A DNA stretch of 64,000 bases from Hondaea fermentalgiana (taxonomy: Eukaryota; Sar; Bigyra; Thraustochytrida; Thraustochytriidae), in contig NPFB01000029.1 of assembly GCA_014084085.1 (NCBI GenBank), positions 193,714 through 257,713 of the forward strand. The letters are read 5' to 3'. The notes beneath the pieces are model-generated. The model ran no database searches. It was not told where the DNA came from and saw only the letters and a list, made by a program, of their open reading frames with translations. Positions 11,143 to 19,682 of the stretch are shown one piece after another; position 1 is the stretch's first letter, and every line of letters starts with the position of its first letter. The translations under genes were made by a program, and so were the position numbers.

Positions 11143-14100
11143 ATGGGTGGCAGCGGCGTTGAGGTTGCCAGGTTGACGTCGTCATCGTCACCGCCACTCA
11201 TGTCGATGTCTGCGGTCCCACCGCCCGTCCCTGCGCGTGTCGCAACAAGCGCTCGCGCAGAAGTCATTTCCGGAGACCTGCTCTTTCGCATGCTCGAAGG
11301 CTGCAAGCGCAAATACAAGGCCGGAGGTCGTCGACGAAGAGTCTCGTACACTCACCCACTTTTCAAGGAGCTTCTCGAGGCCTTTAGCGCGCTCACTGAG
11401 CGTGGCGGTAAATGCGCCCGCGTCGAAGTGTGGCGACTGGTCGCGCTGCGCGCCGAGGCCGAGATGGCCCAGGATACTGGGTACTTTTGGAAACTCGACG
11501 TCTCTGACGAAAACGTCGACGAGGCCTCTCGCATTCAGATCGAAAAGGACATTGCACGGTCTGGCTCGCTGTGGGACAGCTTGCCCGAAGAGCAAGCTCT
11601 CGCTTGGCGGGGGCGTCTTCGTCATATTTTACGCGCTTACGCCGTGCACGACCGGCGCAATGGGTACACGCAGGGAATGAACCTTTTTGCGGCGGAGTTT
11701 CTCTTTGTTACCGCGAGCGAAGAGCTCTCTTTTTGGCTTGTCATGCACGTCTGCTACACGAGCCGCATCGCTCCAGACTATTTTACCTCCGACATCGCTG
11801 GTCTCAAGCGCGATGTCTGGGTCGTGCAGCAACTCCTCGAGCAGTATTTCCCAGAGCTGATGGCGCATTTGAAAAAGTGTGACCTCGACGTCTCGTATCT
11901 CTTTATTGGCCCTCTGCTCAGCCTCTTTTGCAGCGTCCTGCCCCCTGGCAGCTCGCGCCTGCACCAATTTTACGATGTTATGCTCGCAAATGGCGAAACT
12001 ACACTATTTGCAGCGCTCCTCTCACTCTTCAAGATGAGCGAGCCGTCGCTTATGCAGCAGACCGACTCTGGCTCACTCATGGACACGCTCAATCTCAGTC
12101 TCGAGACCATGCAAAGCAGCGATCCAGCATTTATTGAGACCTTTCACCGTTCCCTCTTGCAATGGTGCATGGCGCTCGACCCGGGGACGATTGCGGATTT
12201 TCGAAAGAGTGCCCCCATGCACTGGTGTAACATGGATGTCCTCTTGCAAATGGCGCGCGAGCGCGACCAAGAACTTCTTTCTGCGCACACGTCTTCGGGA
12301 CGGCGGACCTCGAATGCCCCGTCCGCGCTGCAGCCGTCGACCGTTTCGTCTTCTACCCCTTTGACATCCTCGTCGACGTCTTCTCCGCTGTCCTTTGGTG
12401 GGTCGCGGTACCGGCTCAAATTGTTCTCGAATCAGAGCCAGAGCCAGAGCCAGAATTTTCAACGTAACAGCACTGGCGACGGAGGAAACGCGGCTTTGCA
12501 ACAAAACGGGGCATCTCCGCACGGACTCTCTGGCACAGAAGATGCAAGCTCACGTCAGCTGAATCTTCGCATTGTTTGGATTGTTTCAAATTTGCGACAC
12601 CCCTTTGCGAACGCAACAGCTGAAGAGTACCGCCAAGCAGCCATCGCCACATGCACGGACATTCTCAAACGTAACGGGTACGCTGAGATTTTGCTACAAC
12701 AGCACTCCGATCTCGGACGTGGACCTGGTCCGCCCACCAGTGCCTCGCCGCTCTTGCCTGGGACCATGACCAACTCTGACGGCGGAGCTACTTTGCAGCA
12801 CAAAAAGGACGCGTCGCGTGTAAATATTGCAGTCACAGGAGAAGGGGGAGGGTCAGGGAAACGTCGAACCTCGCGAGCAGCGCCAGCCGTGCCTCCTCCC
12901 CCTCCTCCTCCTCCTGCGGCTGCCGCTTCGCCTTCTGCTGCGGAGCCGATACTCATACAAGCCTTGTCGAGTTCGAGCCTCTCGACGCCACCTTCCAGCG
13001 CCGATGGCGGTGTTTCTTCCTTGAATCGAGATGCAAGCAGCGACCATTTTGGAGACGTTTCGAGCACGGATGTCTGGCGCGCCCCGGACAGCTACCTCGG
13101 CATGCGTGCTTTGCTTGAAGGACTCATGGATGCTCTCCTAGAAGCCTCGCGAGATGTGAGCGAGGAGAACTCACTCATGTTACTTCTCGATCGATTGTAT
13201 CAATGTATTCGCACCTCACGAGACGCAATTCCGCTTTACAAGAATTCAAGTGCACTGTTGGACGAACTCTTCAAGCTCATTGCGCCCTCTGGTGCAGAGA
13301 CCGTTGCCAAGGTGGTACCGTGGCGTAAAAAACTTCGCAACGTCTTTTTGCCGCGACGCTCCTCGGGTACATCCTCCAGTGCTACCCCCAGCGCAGCAAG
13401 CGCGCAGGCTGCATCACCGACTGCGTCCCTGACGGCCACAGCGGGGTCGGCACCTGGATTGGGCACGGGGCCAGGAGCCGGAGCTGGAGGTGCGTCATCC
13501 TCGCTCTCGGCATCGTTGCCATCGTCATCTTCTTCTCCTTCATCATCTTCTTTGCTCAAGCAACGCCTGCTGCCACCTGGCGCAAGGTCCGGGGGCGCAG
13601 GTCGGAGAGGTCGCTTCGACAGCCTCGAAGATGCAGGACTGGGCAGCGCTGGTATTGGTAGCGGCGGTCTTTTAGGTTCCTTGGGTTCCGACCCCGAGGT
13701 GGAGGACAAGGACCGTCAAGAGTGGCGCACGCACCTTGTTTTGCTACTCTTGGCGCGCAAAGTGCACGCCGAGAACCAGGAAATCCGTCTCTATGAGACG
13801 CTTGACGCAGAAACGGGCACGCGCATTTCCTCCTTGTATGACCAAATTGCTGAGGCACTGCGCGGGGACATTGACGCTGCCATCTTGAATGCTTCTTCCT
13901 CCCCGACTGACGCAAGCGCCGGGCCGCAAGCGACGCGGAACGGGCGCAGGCCGCAAAGATCCATGTCGCCCGCGGAAGAGGCGGCCACACCTCTGCAGTC
14001 GAGCGATACCGAGGAGGATGCCGACACCTTGGCACCAACTGCAGAGTTTAACCATGCTTTCGACTACCAGCTCCGTGTCTGGAGCCTCGATCGTGGCGCA

Positions 14101-14913
14101 ACGTTGTACCTCGCGACGTGGGCGCACGCGCGCGAGATGGATTTACGATCAACGCAAAAGGCTCTTGGCGCACATCGTCGATTTAAGAGCTATGCGCCGG
14201 GACGCGGCGATTCGTTTTCACCCTCAATGCGCAGCCACTCGCGACGATCCGTCGCTGGCTCGGGGAGAAATGAGCTTTCGTCAGCAGGATCGAGCGCCCG
14301 AGGAGATACCTCTGGATCAGGCCAGAGCACCGGAGGTCTTGGACTGGACGAAGCCGTCGCCGATGGGCTCGGGCCGCCTTTTGGAGTGAAAAAGTCGCGT
14401 TCACGCAGCAGTCCTCTAGGCGCGCAAACCTCTGTGGAGCGAGGAGGAGAGGTCCCGCGGTTGTCTCGCGAGGTGCCCGTTACGGTGCGCTCACTGCAAC
14501 ACCTGGATGTGCACAAGGTACGCGAGATTAGTTTGAGCAACAGCCAGCACTGGCGCGCATTGTACTGGGCGTTGCGAAGTAACTATCATTTGACATTGGA
14601 AATGTCGCAGCTCGCAGACGTGGCCGCGACAGTCTCGTGCCGTGCGCTCATCAAGGAGCTGGCATCGTACCTGCACACCTCTACGTACAATATGCAGGCC
14701 AAGCTCTGTGACGCAGCGCGCGTTGACCATATCGCACTGCAAATCGAGACGTTTGACGGCTTGCTGTCGGGCCAGTCTGCGGACGCTGAGTCCCACGCGA
14801 ACCAAGTTCTGTTGGACGACCTTTCCGATCAAGTCAAGCTTTGTCACGTGGAGGCGTGGCGAGTTCATTTTGGCGATCAGCTCGCAACAATTCAAGGCCA
14901 GATCATTCTGTAG
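11143..14913 (+). CDS. TBC-domain Rab GTPase-activating protein
   Basis: 1,256 residues from the first ATG at 11143 (a second in-frame ATG lies at 11200). The open frame extends to a TTG at 11131, which is not a plausible start. The TBC domain spans about residues 110-345. Both catalytic fingers are visible: the arginine finger in IEKDIARS at about residue 139, and the glutamine finger in NGYTQGMN at about residue 175. TBC proteins stimulate GTP hydrolysis by Rab GTPases through these two residues, so this one should be active. The region after 370 contains Ser-rich, Pro-rich and Gly-rich low-complexity segments interspersed with helical segments. The last 150 residues look globular again. 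The Rab substrate cannot be deduced; the Rab11-like gene at 33.5 kb is one candidate but only by proximity. AATAAA follows the stop closely (14930-14935). Confidence 0.9.
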   Translation: MGGSGVEVARLTSSSSPPLMSMSAVPPPVPARVATSARAEVISGDLLFRMLEGCKRKYKAGGRRRRVSYTHPLFKELLEAFSALTERGGKCARVEVWRLVALRAEAEMAQDTGYFWKLDVSDENVDEASRIQIEKDIARSGSLWDSLPEEQALAWRGRLRHILRAYAVHDRRNGYTQGMNLFAAEFLFVTASEELSFWLVMHVCYTSRIAPDYFTSDIAGLKRDVWVVQQLLEQYFPELMAHLKKCDLDVSYLFIGPLLSLFCSVLPPGSSRLHQFYDVMLANGETTLFAALLSLFKMSEPSLMQQTDSGSLMDTLNLSLETMQSSDPAFIETFHRSLLQWCMALDPGTIADFRKSAPMHWCNMDVLLQMARERDQELLSAHTSSGRRTSNAPSALQPSTVSSSTPLTSSSTSSPLSFGGSRYRLKLFSNQSQSQSQNFQRNSTGDGGNAALQQNGASPHGLSGTEDASSRQLNLRIVWIVSNLRHPFANATAEEYRQAAIATCTDILKRNGYAEILLQQHSDLGRGPGPPTSASPLLPGTMTNSDGGATLQHKKDASRVNIAVTGEGGGSGKRRTSRAAPAVPPPPPPPPAAAASPSAAEPILIQALSSSSLSTPPSSADGGVSSLNRDASSDHFGDVSSTDVWRAPDSYLGMRALLEGLMDALLEASRDVSEENSLMLLLDRLYQCIRTSRDAIPLYKNSSALLDELFKLIAPSGAETVAKVVPWRKKLRNVFLPRRSSGTSSSATPSAASAQAASPTASLTATAGSAPGLGTGPGAGAGGASSSLSASLPSSSSSPSSSSLLKQRLLPPGARSGGAGRRGRFDSLEDAGLGSAGIGSGGLLGSLGSDPEVEDKDRQEWRTHLVLLLLARKVHAENQEIRLYETLDAETGTRISSLYDQIAEALRGDIDAAILNASSSPTDASAGPQATRNGRRPQRSMSPAEEAATPLQSSDTEEDADTLAPTAEFNHAFDYQLRVWSLDRGATLYLATWAHAREMDLRSTQKALGAHRRFKSYAPGRGDSFSPSMRSHSRRSVAGSGRNELSSAGSSARGDTSGSGQSTGGLGLDEAVADGLGPPFGVKKSRSRSSPLGAQTSVERGGEVPRLSREVPVTVRSLQHLDVHKVREISLSNSQHWRALYWALRSNYHLTLEMSQLADVAATVSCRALIKELASYLHTSTYNMQAKLCDAARVDHIALQIETFDGLLSGQSADAESHANQVLLDDLSDQVKLCHVEAWRVHFGDQLATIQGQIIL

Positions 14914-15279
14914 ATCTCAACAAAAGAGAAATAAAGGAGAAAGAAGATGAATGCTTTTCTTGGTTTGGCCACCTTGGGTCGAAAATTTGACGAAGAAGAA
15001 GCAGAAGAGAAGGAGAAGAGATCATCGCACGAAGCATCGCAATGGCTTTTATTTGCTTGCATACAACTCCGAGGTCCTCTTTCGCTTGCTGATCTTTGTG
15101 TGTTGGGCCTGAGGCAACAGAAAGAAGGGAAAGTGTTGAGAGGAGACGTGGAGCGTAGCAAAGAACCACATTGATTGAACGCACTGAAGAAAGGGTACAA
15201 GAAAGAGGCCACATTGGAGTATTTCTTTGACCACGAAAAGAGAGAACAACGCCAAGAGCCAGAGGTGGGGAATAACTAA
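14914..15279. other. Convergent 3' intergenic region
   Basis: 366 bp between converging stop codons of the TBC and SH3 genes. A possible polyadenylation signal AATAAA lies at 14930-14935. I see nothing else. Confidence 0.5.
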
Positions 15280-16695
15280 CTACGCGTCAGTGTCGTCCGC
15301 TGCGTCGTCCGCTCCGTCTTGCTTGAGGACAGCAAGTTCGTTGCGCAGCCATTCTTCATTTTCGAGAGCGGCAATCTTGGCTTGTAGCTCCTTGACCTTT
15401 TGCTCAAAGGCGGCAATTTGCCTGGCCTTGTCATCATTGTCGGCGCGAAGAGCTTCGACCTCGTCTGGGGCATGGCCTGCAGAGAGTCTGTCGACCTCGT
15501 CGAGTAGGAAACGAATGTCACGATCGGCCTCCTCGCGCACTGCGGCCGCTGCTGCCTTTGTGGTGGCTTCCTGTTCTTTGCTCCTTCTCTCGAACTCTTG
15601 AAGAACGAGTAGGGCGAAGCTTCGGGAGCAGTGCCGACGAATGTGGTCAAAGACCTCTTTTGTGAGCTCATTCGTGACGGGAATCTCTTCGCGCAGCTTG
15701 GCAATAAGCGCAAGAGCCTCTTCAGAGAGAGCAGGGGTCGAAGTCACCGCCGATGCGGAAGCTCGATGGTGGTGGTGTTTTGCCATGGGCGGCCTGGCGG
15801 ACGCATGCAATTGAGAAGAAGCGGATGAGCTTGCCGAGGAGGCCGAAGACCGACGGCGTCGATGCGTGGTCTGTTGTGAATGTTTCTCCAGCGACTTATC
15901 GGACGCGTCGACATGGAGGCCGTCCTCGTCGTCGAGTGCGCTGTCGTGTGTCTTTGCATGGCGACCATAGGGAAGAGACCTGTTTGCATGTTTTGAGTGA
16001 TTGCCTGGTGAGGAGGGGTGCGCGGCCTGGCGAGAGTTGTCTTCCGATGCAGTGGTAACATTTCTGTGAGACGGCTTTGTTTTGGTCACGCGTTTGGCCT
16101 CTTGTTTTGGCGTCTTTTCTGCATGCTTGGACGTGCCGTCTTCGTCAACTTGGACAAAGGACTTGGGGAATATACCCGAGGCGGCTGTCCGCGCGTTCTT
16201 TCCAAAGTACCACGCCTGTTGATGACCGAGCACGATGACTTTGTCGCCGACTTGAAGTTCGAGACCGGATGGAACCTTTTGACTGGCTGGATCAAAGGGG
16301 TAAAGGGCATGCGCAGGTGTGGAGACGCTCGCGACACTGAACCCAGGTGGCAGCCGAGGTTTGTCTTTGGCTGATTTTGCGCCTTTATGCTTTTCTTCGG
16401 CCACGCCAGGGTCTAAAGTGCCGTGTTTTGCTTCCTCTTCTTGGTCTTTTTCCTCTTCTTCTTGATCTCCTCCTCCTTTCGATGCCTTTTTGTGAAAGCT
16501 GAGGACGTCTTTCTCGAGCCACACCGGCGAGCCATCCTGTTCGAGACGGCCATAATATGCGGTCTTGTACTCGTGCGTGAGTCTGACAAGACTGCCTTTG
16601 CGAACGCGCTGACGCGGTTCCTGGGACCCTGGCACACCGAGCGCCAGACAGTCCTCTGCGACGCGCGCGCGCACGGGCTTAATGACGTGCGCCAT
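15280..16695 (-). CDS. SH3-domain and coiled-coil protein
   Basis: 471 residues. The ATG at 16695 gives an N-terminus beginning MAHVIKPV. The frame is open upstream to 16788, but the extra 31 residues look non-coding. An SH3-like segment may begin at about residue 30 (GSLVRLTHEYKTAYYGRL). A clear SH3 domain lies at about residues 125-190, with ALYPFDP, a GDKVIVLG turn, the WYFGK tryptophan and GIFPKSFV at the end, all hallmark positions. A basic/Ser-rich linker follows, then a helical segment (ALIAKLREEIP...) and a C-terminal coiled coil (about 400-460) rich in Glu, Lys, Leu and Ala. SH3 domains bind proline-rich peptides, so this is likely an adaptor in actin or membrane trafficking. The exact family is not recognisable. 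Confidence 0.8.
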   Translation of the reverse strand: MAHVIKPVRARVAEDCLALGVPGSQEPRQRVRKGSLVRLTHEYKTAYYGRLEQDGSPVWLEKDVLSFHKKASKGGGDQEEEEKDQEEEAKHGTLDPGVAEEKHKGAKSAKDKPRLPPGFSVASVSTPAHALYPFDPASQKVPSGLELQVGDKVIVLGHQQAWYFGKNARTAASGIFPKSFVQVDEDGTSKHAEKTPKQEAKRVTKTKPSHRNVTTASEDNSRQAAHPSSPGNHSKHANRSLPYGRHAKTHDSALDDEDGLHVDASDKSLEKHSQQTTHRRRRSSASSASSSASSQLHASARPPMAKHHHHRASASAVTSTPALSEEALALIAKLREEIPVTNELTKEVFDHIRRHCSRSFALLVLQEFERRSKEQEATTKAAAAAVREEADRDIRFLLDEVDRLSAGHAPDEVEALRADNDDKARQIAAFEQKVKELQAKIAALENEEWLRNELAVLKQDGADDAADDTDA

Positions 16696-18016
16696 GTGCC
16701 CTCGTTGTAATGGATGTATGGCCTGCTGACGATTGTCTGCTTCTCGGCAGGCAAACAAGCAAGGGTTAGCTAGGCAGCTAGGTAGCACGTGGTTCCCGCT
16801 GCAATGCGTGTGGGCAAAAAAGGTGTGTATGTGTGTGTGTGTCGGAAAACAAAGGAAAACATTACTTGGACATCACGGGCAGGCTGCCCCCGAGGGTTTT
16901 TATGAGCGATGCTTGGCTCGACTGTCGACCGCAGGTAAATCCAGCAAATGGCGCGGCGGCTGCGTCTCGCTTTATGAAAATTGCATGTGGCTTCCTAATG
17001 CAGCCAGGCAAACGCGCACGCACGCTTTACATTGCAAGGGGACTTGGTCTTTTCAGAGAGCCGAGCCTCTTTTTTTTCTTGTTTGACTCAACGGCTCAAG
17101 TGGGTGCGCAAGCGCACGTTCGCGCACCGACCTTTCTCTCCTGAAAAGCACACACCCCTCCCGGTGAGAACGTCATCGGTGAATACATGTGCAAAAAGGC
17201 CGCTCGTGCATGTCCCGAAAGGACCGTGGAAGCGGCCGTGCTGCCGGAGCAGCCAGAACCGGAAAGCCCAAGAGAAGCTCGTCCAGCGGGCAAGAGCAGC
17301 AAGAACAAGTAGCCGAGCTCGAGTTCGCTTCGCGACTTTTGGCTTGTAGCGCCTGAGCGGCGAGAGGACAATGGTCTGACTGCTGATCGATGCGGTCTCC
17401 TTTGTGGCGACCAAGGTCCAGGCGTACCTGCACCCCGAGGCAGCGCGACGACAGCTCGCAGAAGGCACGGCGACGGCAACAAGAAAGACTTGCAGCGGGC
17501 CTATGTGTAGCCTTGGCTTTGACCGCCGCGTGAACGACGGCGGCCCAATCAAAGAAACACTAGCCAATGGCGCTGGCGCCGCCACCTCGGTGGGTCACGA
17601 TCCTCCCGCCAAGGTCGAAAGTTCTCAGGAACAGCGACAGCTCGTTCAAGAATAGACCGACCACCCCAGTTGGTTCAGCAGTCTAGGAGAGAGTGTCGTG
17701 ATTTGCGCATGAGCGCTGAGTTGATGACGATGTCGTGGCCTTTGAAAAGCAGAATCGGGCCTCTTGTGCAGCAATTTGCACATGCCCAGGGTCACTGACG
17801 TCTGACACGAGCTTTGCCGCAATCGTTTGCTGGTCAAGGCGCTCGTGCAATCACACATTTTTTCTCATAATGGATAATTTTAAAAGTCTCTTTCCTTTGT
17901 TCATTCTCCAAGACTTTGCAAAGAACGTTGGGTTTCTCACCATTTGAGACTCATGCTGTCGCTTCCTGCCTCTTTTTATTTTCGAAACTTGTGGCAATTG
18001 ATTTCTCAACACGAGG
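16696..18016. other. Upstream region of the SH3 gene; no supportable gene
   Basis: 1.3 kb containing a (GT)n run near 16827-16842 and several short frames on both strands. One stretch at about 17380-17655 (+) reads like ordinary protein (a segment AYLHPEAARRQL) but has no ATG and no obvious splice acceptor, so it is not called. The rest looks like promoter and 5' UTR sequence. Confidence 0.4.
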
Positions 18017-18690
18017 GCGACAGCTGCGTGAATTGGGTTCTCTTGGGCAAGGAATACAGTCACCTCAAGAAAGCACAAGACCGTGTACATTGAGCAAGAA
18101 GAGCGATTAAGTTGGCGCAACTTGCATTCAACTGCAAAGGACAATCGAGGGTCTCTCTACCACAAGCGTGGAGGCATTCGCGATCTCCCATGCTCTCCCT
18201 CAGGGATTGTTCACCTTGATTGTCGATGGAAAGATGCTGTACTTGACCAACATCTCCTTCGCTCGCTCTCCTGCAATCAGGAGGTTACAAGAGACATCCG
18301 GCAAGGAAAAAGCAAGACTTTTGCGATCAAGAGGGAGGAGGTGATGACCTCGGGCGACAGCTGCGTGAATTAGGTGCTCTTGAGCAAGGAATACAGTTAC
18401 CTCAAGAAAGCATAAGACCGTGTACATTGAGCAAGAAGAGCGATTAAGTTGGCGCAACTTGCATTCAACTGCCAAGGACAATCGAGGGTCTCTCTACCAC
18501 AAACGTGGAGGCATTCGCGATCTCCCATGCTCTCCCTCAGAGATTTTTCACCTTGATTGTCGATGGAAAGATGCTGTACTTGACCAACATCTGCTTCGCT
18601 CGCTCTCCTGCAATCAGGAGGTTACAAGAGACATCCGGCAAGGAAAAAAGCAAGACTTTTGCGATCAAGAGGGAGGAGGTGATGACCTCG
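18017..18690. repeat. Two-copy 337-bp direct tandem duplication
   Basis: The unit beginning GCGACAGCTGCGTGAATT at 18017 starts again at 18354 and continues to about 18690. By eye the copies differ at about a dozen positions (roughly 96% identity), including one extra A in the second copy. Both copies keep short frames on each strand, for example a reverse frame containing VECKLRQLNRSSCSMYTV. No known protein or RNA is recognised. The array lies between the SH3 gene's upstream region and the 3' end of the eL43 gene. Confidence 0.95.
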
Positions 18691-18779
18691 ATCTGGTCTT
18701 GAATTTGGACAATCAGAAACAGAGCAGAATGGATGGGTGGGTTTGGGATGGGGGGAATAGTGGAGATCTGCAGTTATAT

Positions 18780-19442
18780 TTATGCGAGACGCTCGGCGTT
18801 CCTCTTAACACGGGTAAGCGTGGTCCGGACATCGGCGGCCGCTGGTGTGCTGAGAACGTAGGCACCACCTGCCATGCGCTTCTTGCACGCACGGCAGTCC
18901 CAGATGCCGACAGCCTTGCGCTTGACGGTCATCTTGCCGCAGAACGGGCACTCATACTTGGAGTGCTGCGAGATCTCAATACCCTTGATGATCTTACGGA
19001 GCGAGGCACCATAACGGGTACCGAACTTGCCGACAATGCCGGCCTTCTTCGTGCGCTTGCCCTGTATAATGAACGCGTTTCAATCATTGTGCGTCTCGTC
19101 AGTCACCATGTTCAAGCTCTTTTTCACCTCTGCCTCCGCTCTTGTTCTCTTTTCCGATGCTAGCGCCAGGACAATAAAGGACGCCAGCAAGACCACGGCA
19201 GCGTACGTGCACGTCTTACGTCTTGCTTCTCCTCCACGTCCTCATCGCCCGCGGCCTGCTGCCCGCTCGTTCACGCCGTCCACCAGCCAGCGAGCGGTGC
19301 GCCCGTCGCTGCATCATCGCCATCCATCCATCCATCCATCCATCCAAGCTCCCCCGACCGCGCTCCTCGCCGCGACCGGCGCGCGACCTCGCGGGCCTGC
19401 TGCGGCTCCGCGCCGCGCCGCGCCGCGCCGCGCACGTACCAT
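18780..19442 (-). CDS. RPL43: 60S ribosomal protein eL43 (L37Ae), two exons
   Basis: Spliced gene: exon 1 is only the ATG (19442-19440), followed by a 378-bp intron (19439-19062; donor GTACGTGC, acceptor TATACAG), then exon 2 (19061-18780). The product is 94 residues, close to the roughly 92 usual for the family. It carries the conserved [18 protein letters not shown] start and a C4 zinc ribbon (Cys39, Cys42, Cys57, Cys60), then the [13 protein letters not shown] segment. eL43 is a zinc-binding protein of the large ribosomal subunit. An intron directly after the initiator codon also occurs in some other eukaryotic genes of this family. The intron holds a (CATC)n microsatellite. About 200-240 bp upstream are a telo-box and a GGCCCA element (described separately). 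This gene is easy to miss because no long single frame displays its start. Confidence 0.95.
19319..19347 (+). repeat. (CATC)n microsatellite in the eL43 intron
   Basis: About seven CATC units inside the eL43 intron. A similar CATC run lies at 6680-6709 in another 5' flank. Confidence 0.9.
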
Positions 19443-19642
19443 TGTTGACGACGGAGAGGCGAAGGCTGCGTCTGCTCGCGAGCTAACCTCGTTTGGTCTT
19501 CTGCCCGCGGCCTCCGCCCTCCCTTCCCGCCTCCCTCCCTTCCTCTCCTTTCTCTCCCCTCCCCCCTTCCCGCCTCTCCCCCTCTCTCCCTTCCTCTCCG
19601 CGCCCTGCTTGCGCCCTTGCAAGCAGTGGCCGCGAGCAAAGA

Positions 19643-19682
19643 GGCCCATCCGGGGAAGAGGCCTATCGGGCTAGGGTTAGGG
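19643..19682. promoter_or_regulatory. Telo-box plus site-II-like element upstream of eL43
   Basis: TAGGGTTAGGG (19672-19682; complement CCCTAACCCTA) lies about 230 bp upstream of the eL43 start codon. GGCCCA (19643-19648; complement TGGGCC) lies 24 bp closer to the gene. In plant ribosomal protein promoters the telo-box (AAACCCTAA) and site II (TGGGCC/T) commonly co-occur. Function here is inferred from the match and position. Confidence 0.45.

Noticed and set aside
17380..17655. Possible exon with protein-like sequence (AYLHPEAARRQL)
   Set aside because: No ATG in frame, a stop just upstream at 17377-17379, and no convincing splice acceptor; kept only as a note.
19672..19682. Chromosome end suggested by TTAGGG-like sequence
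   Set aside because: Only two partial units, flanked by unique sequence on both sides and placed in a ribosomal protein promoter; not a telomere.
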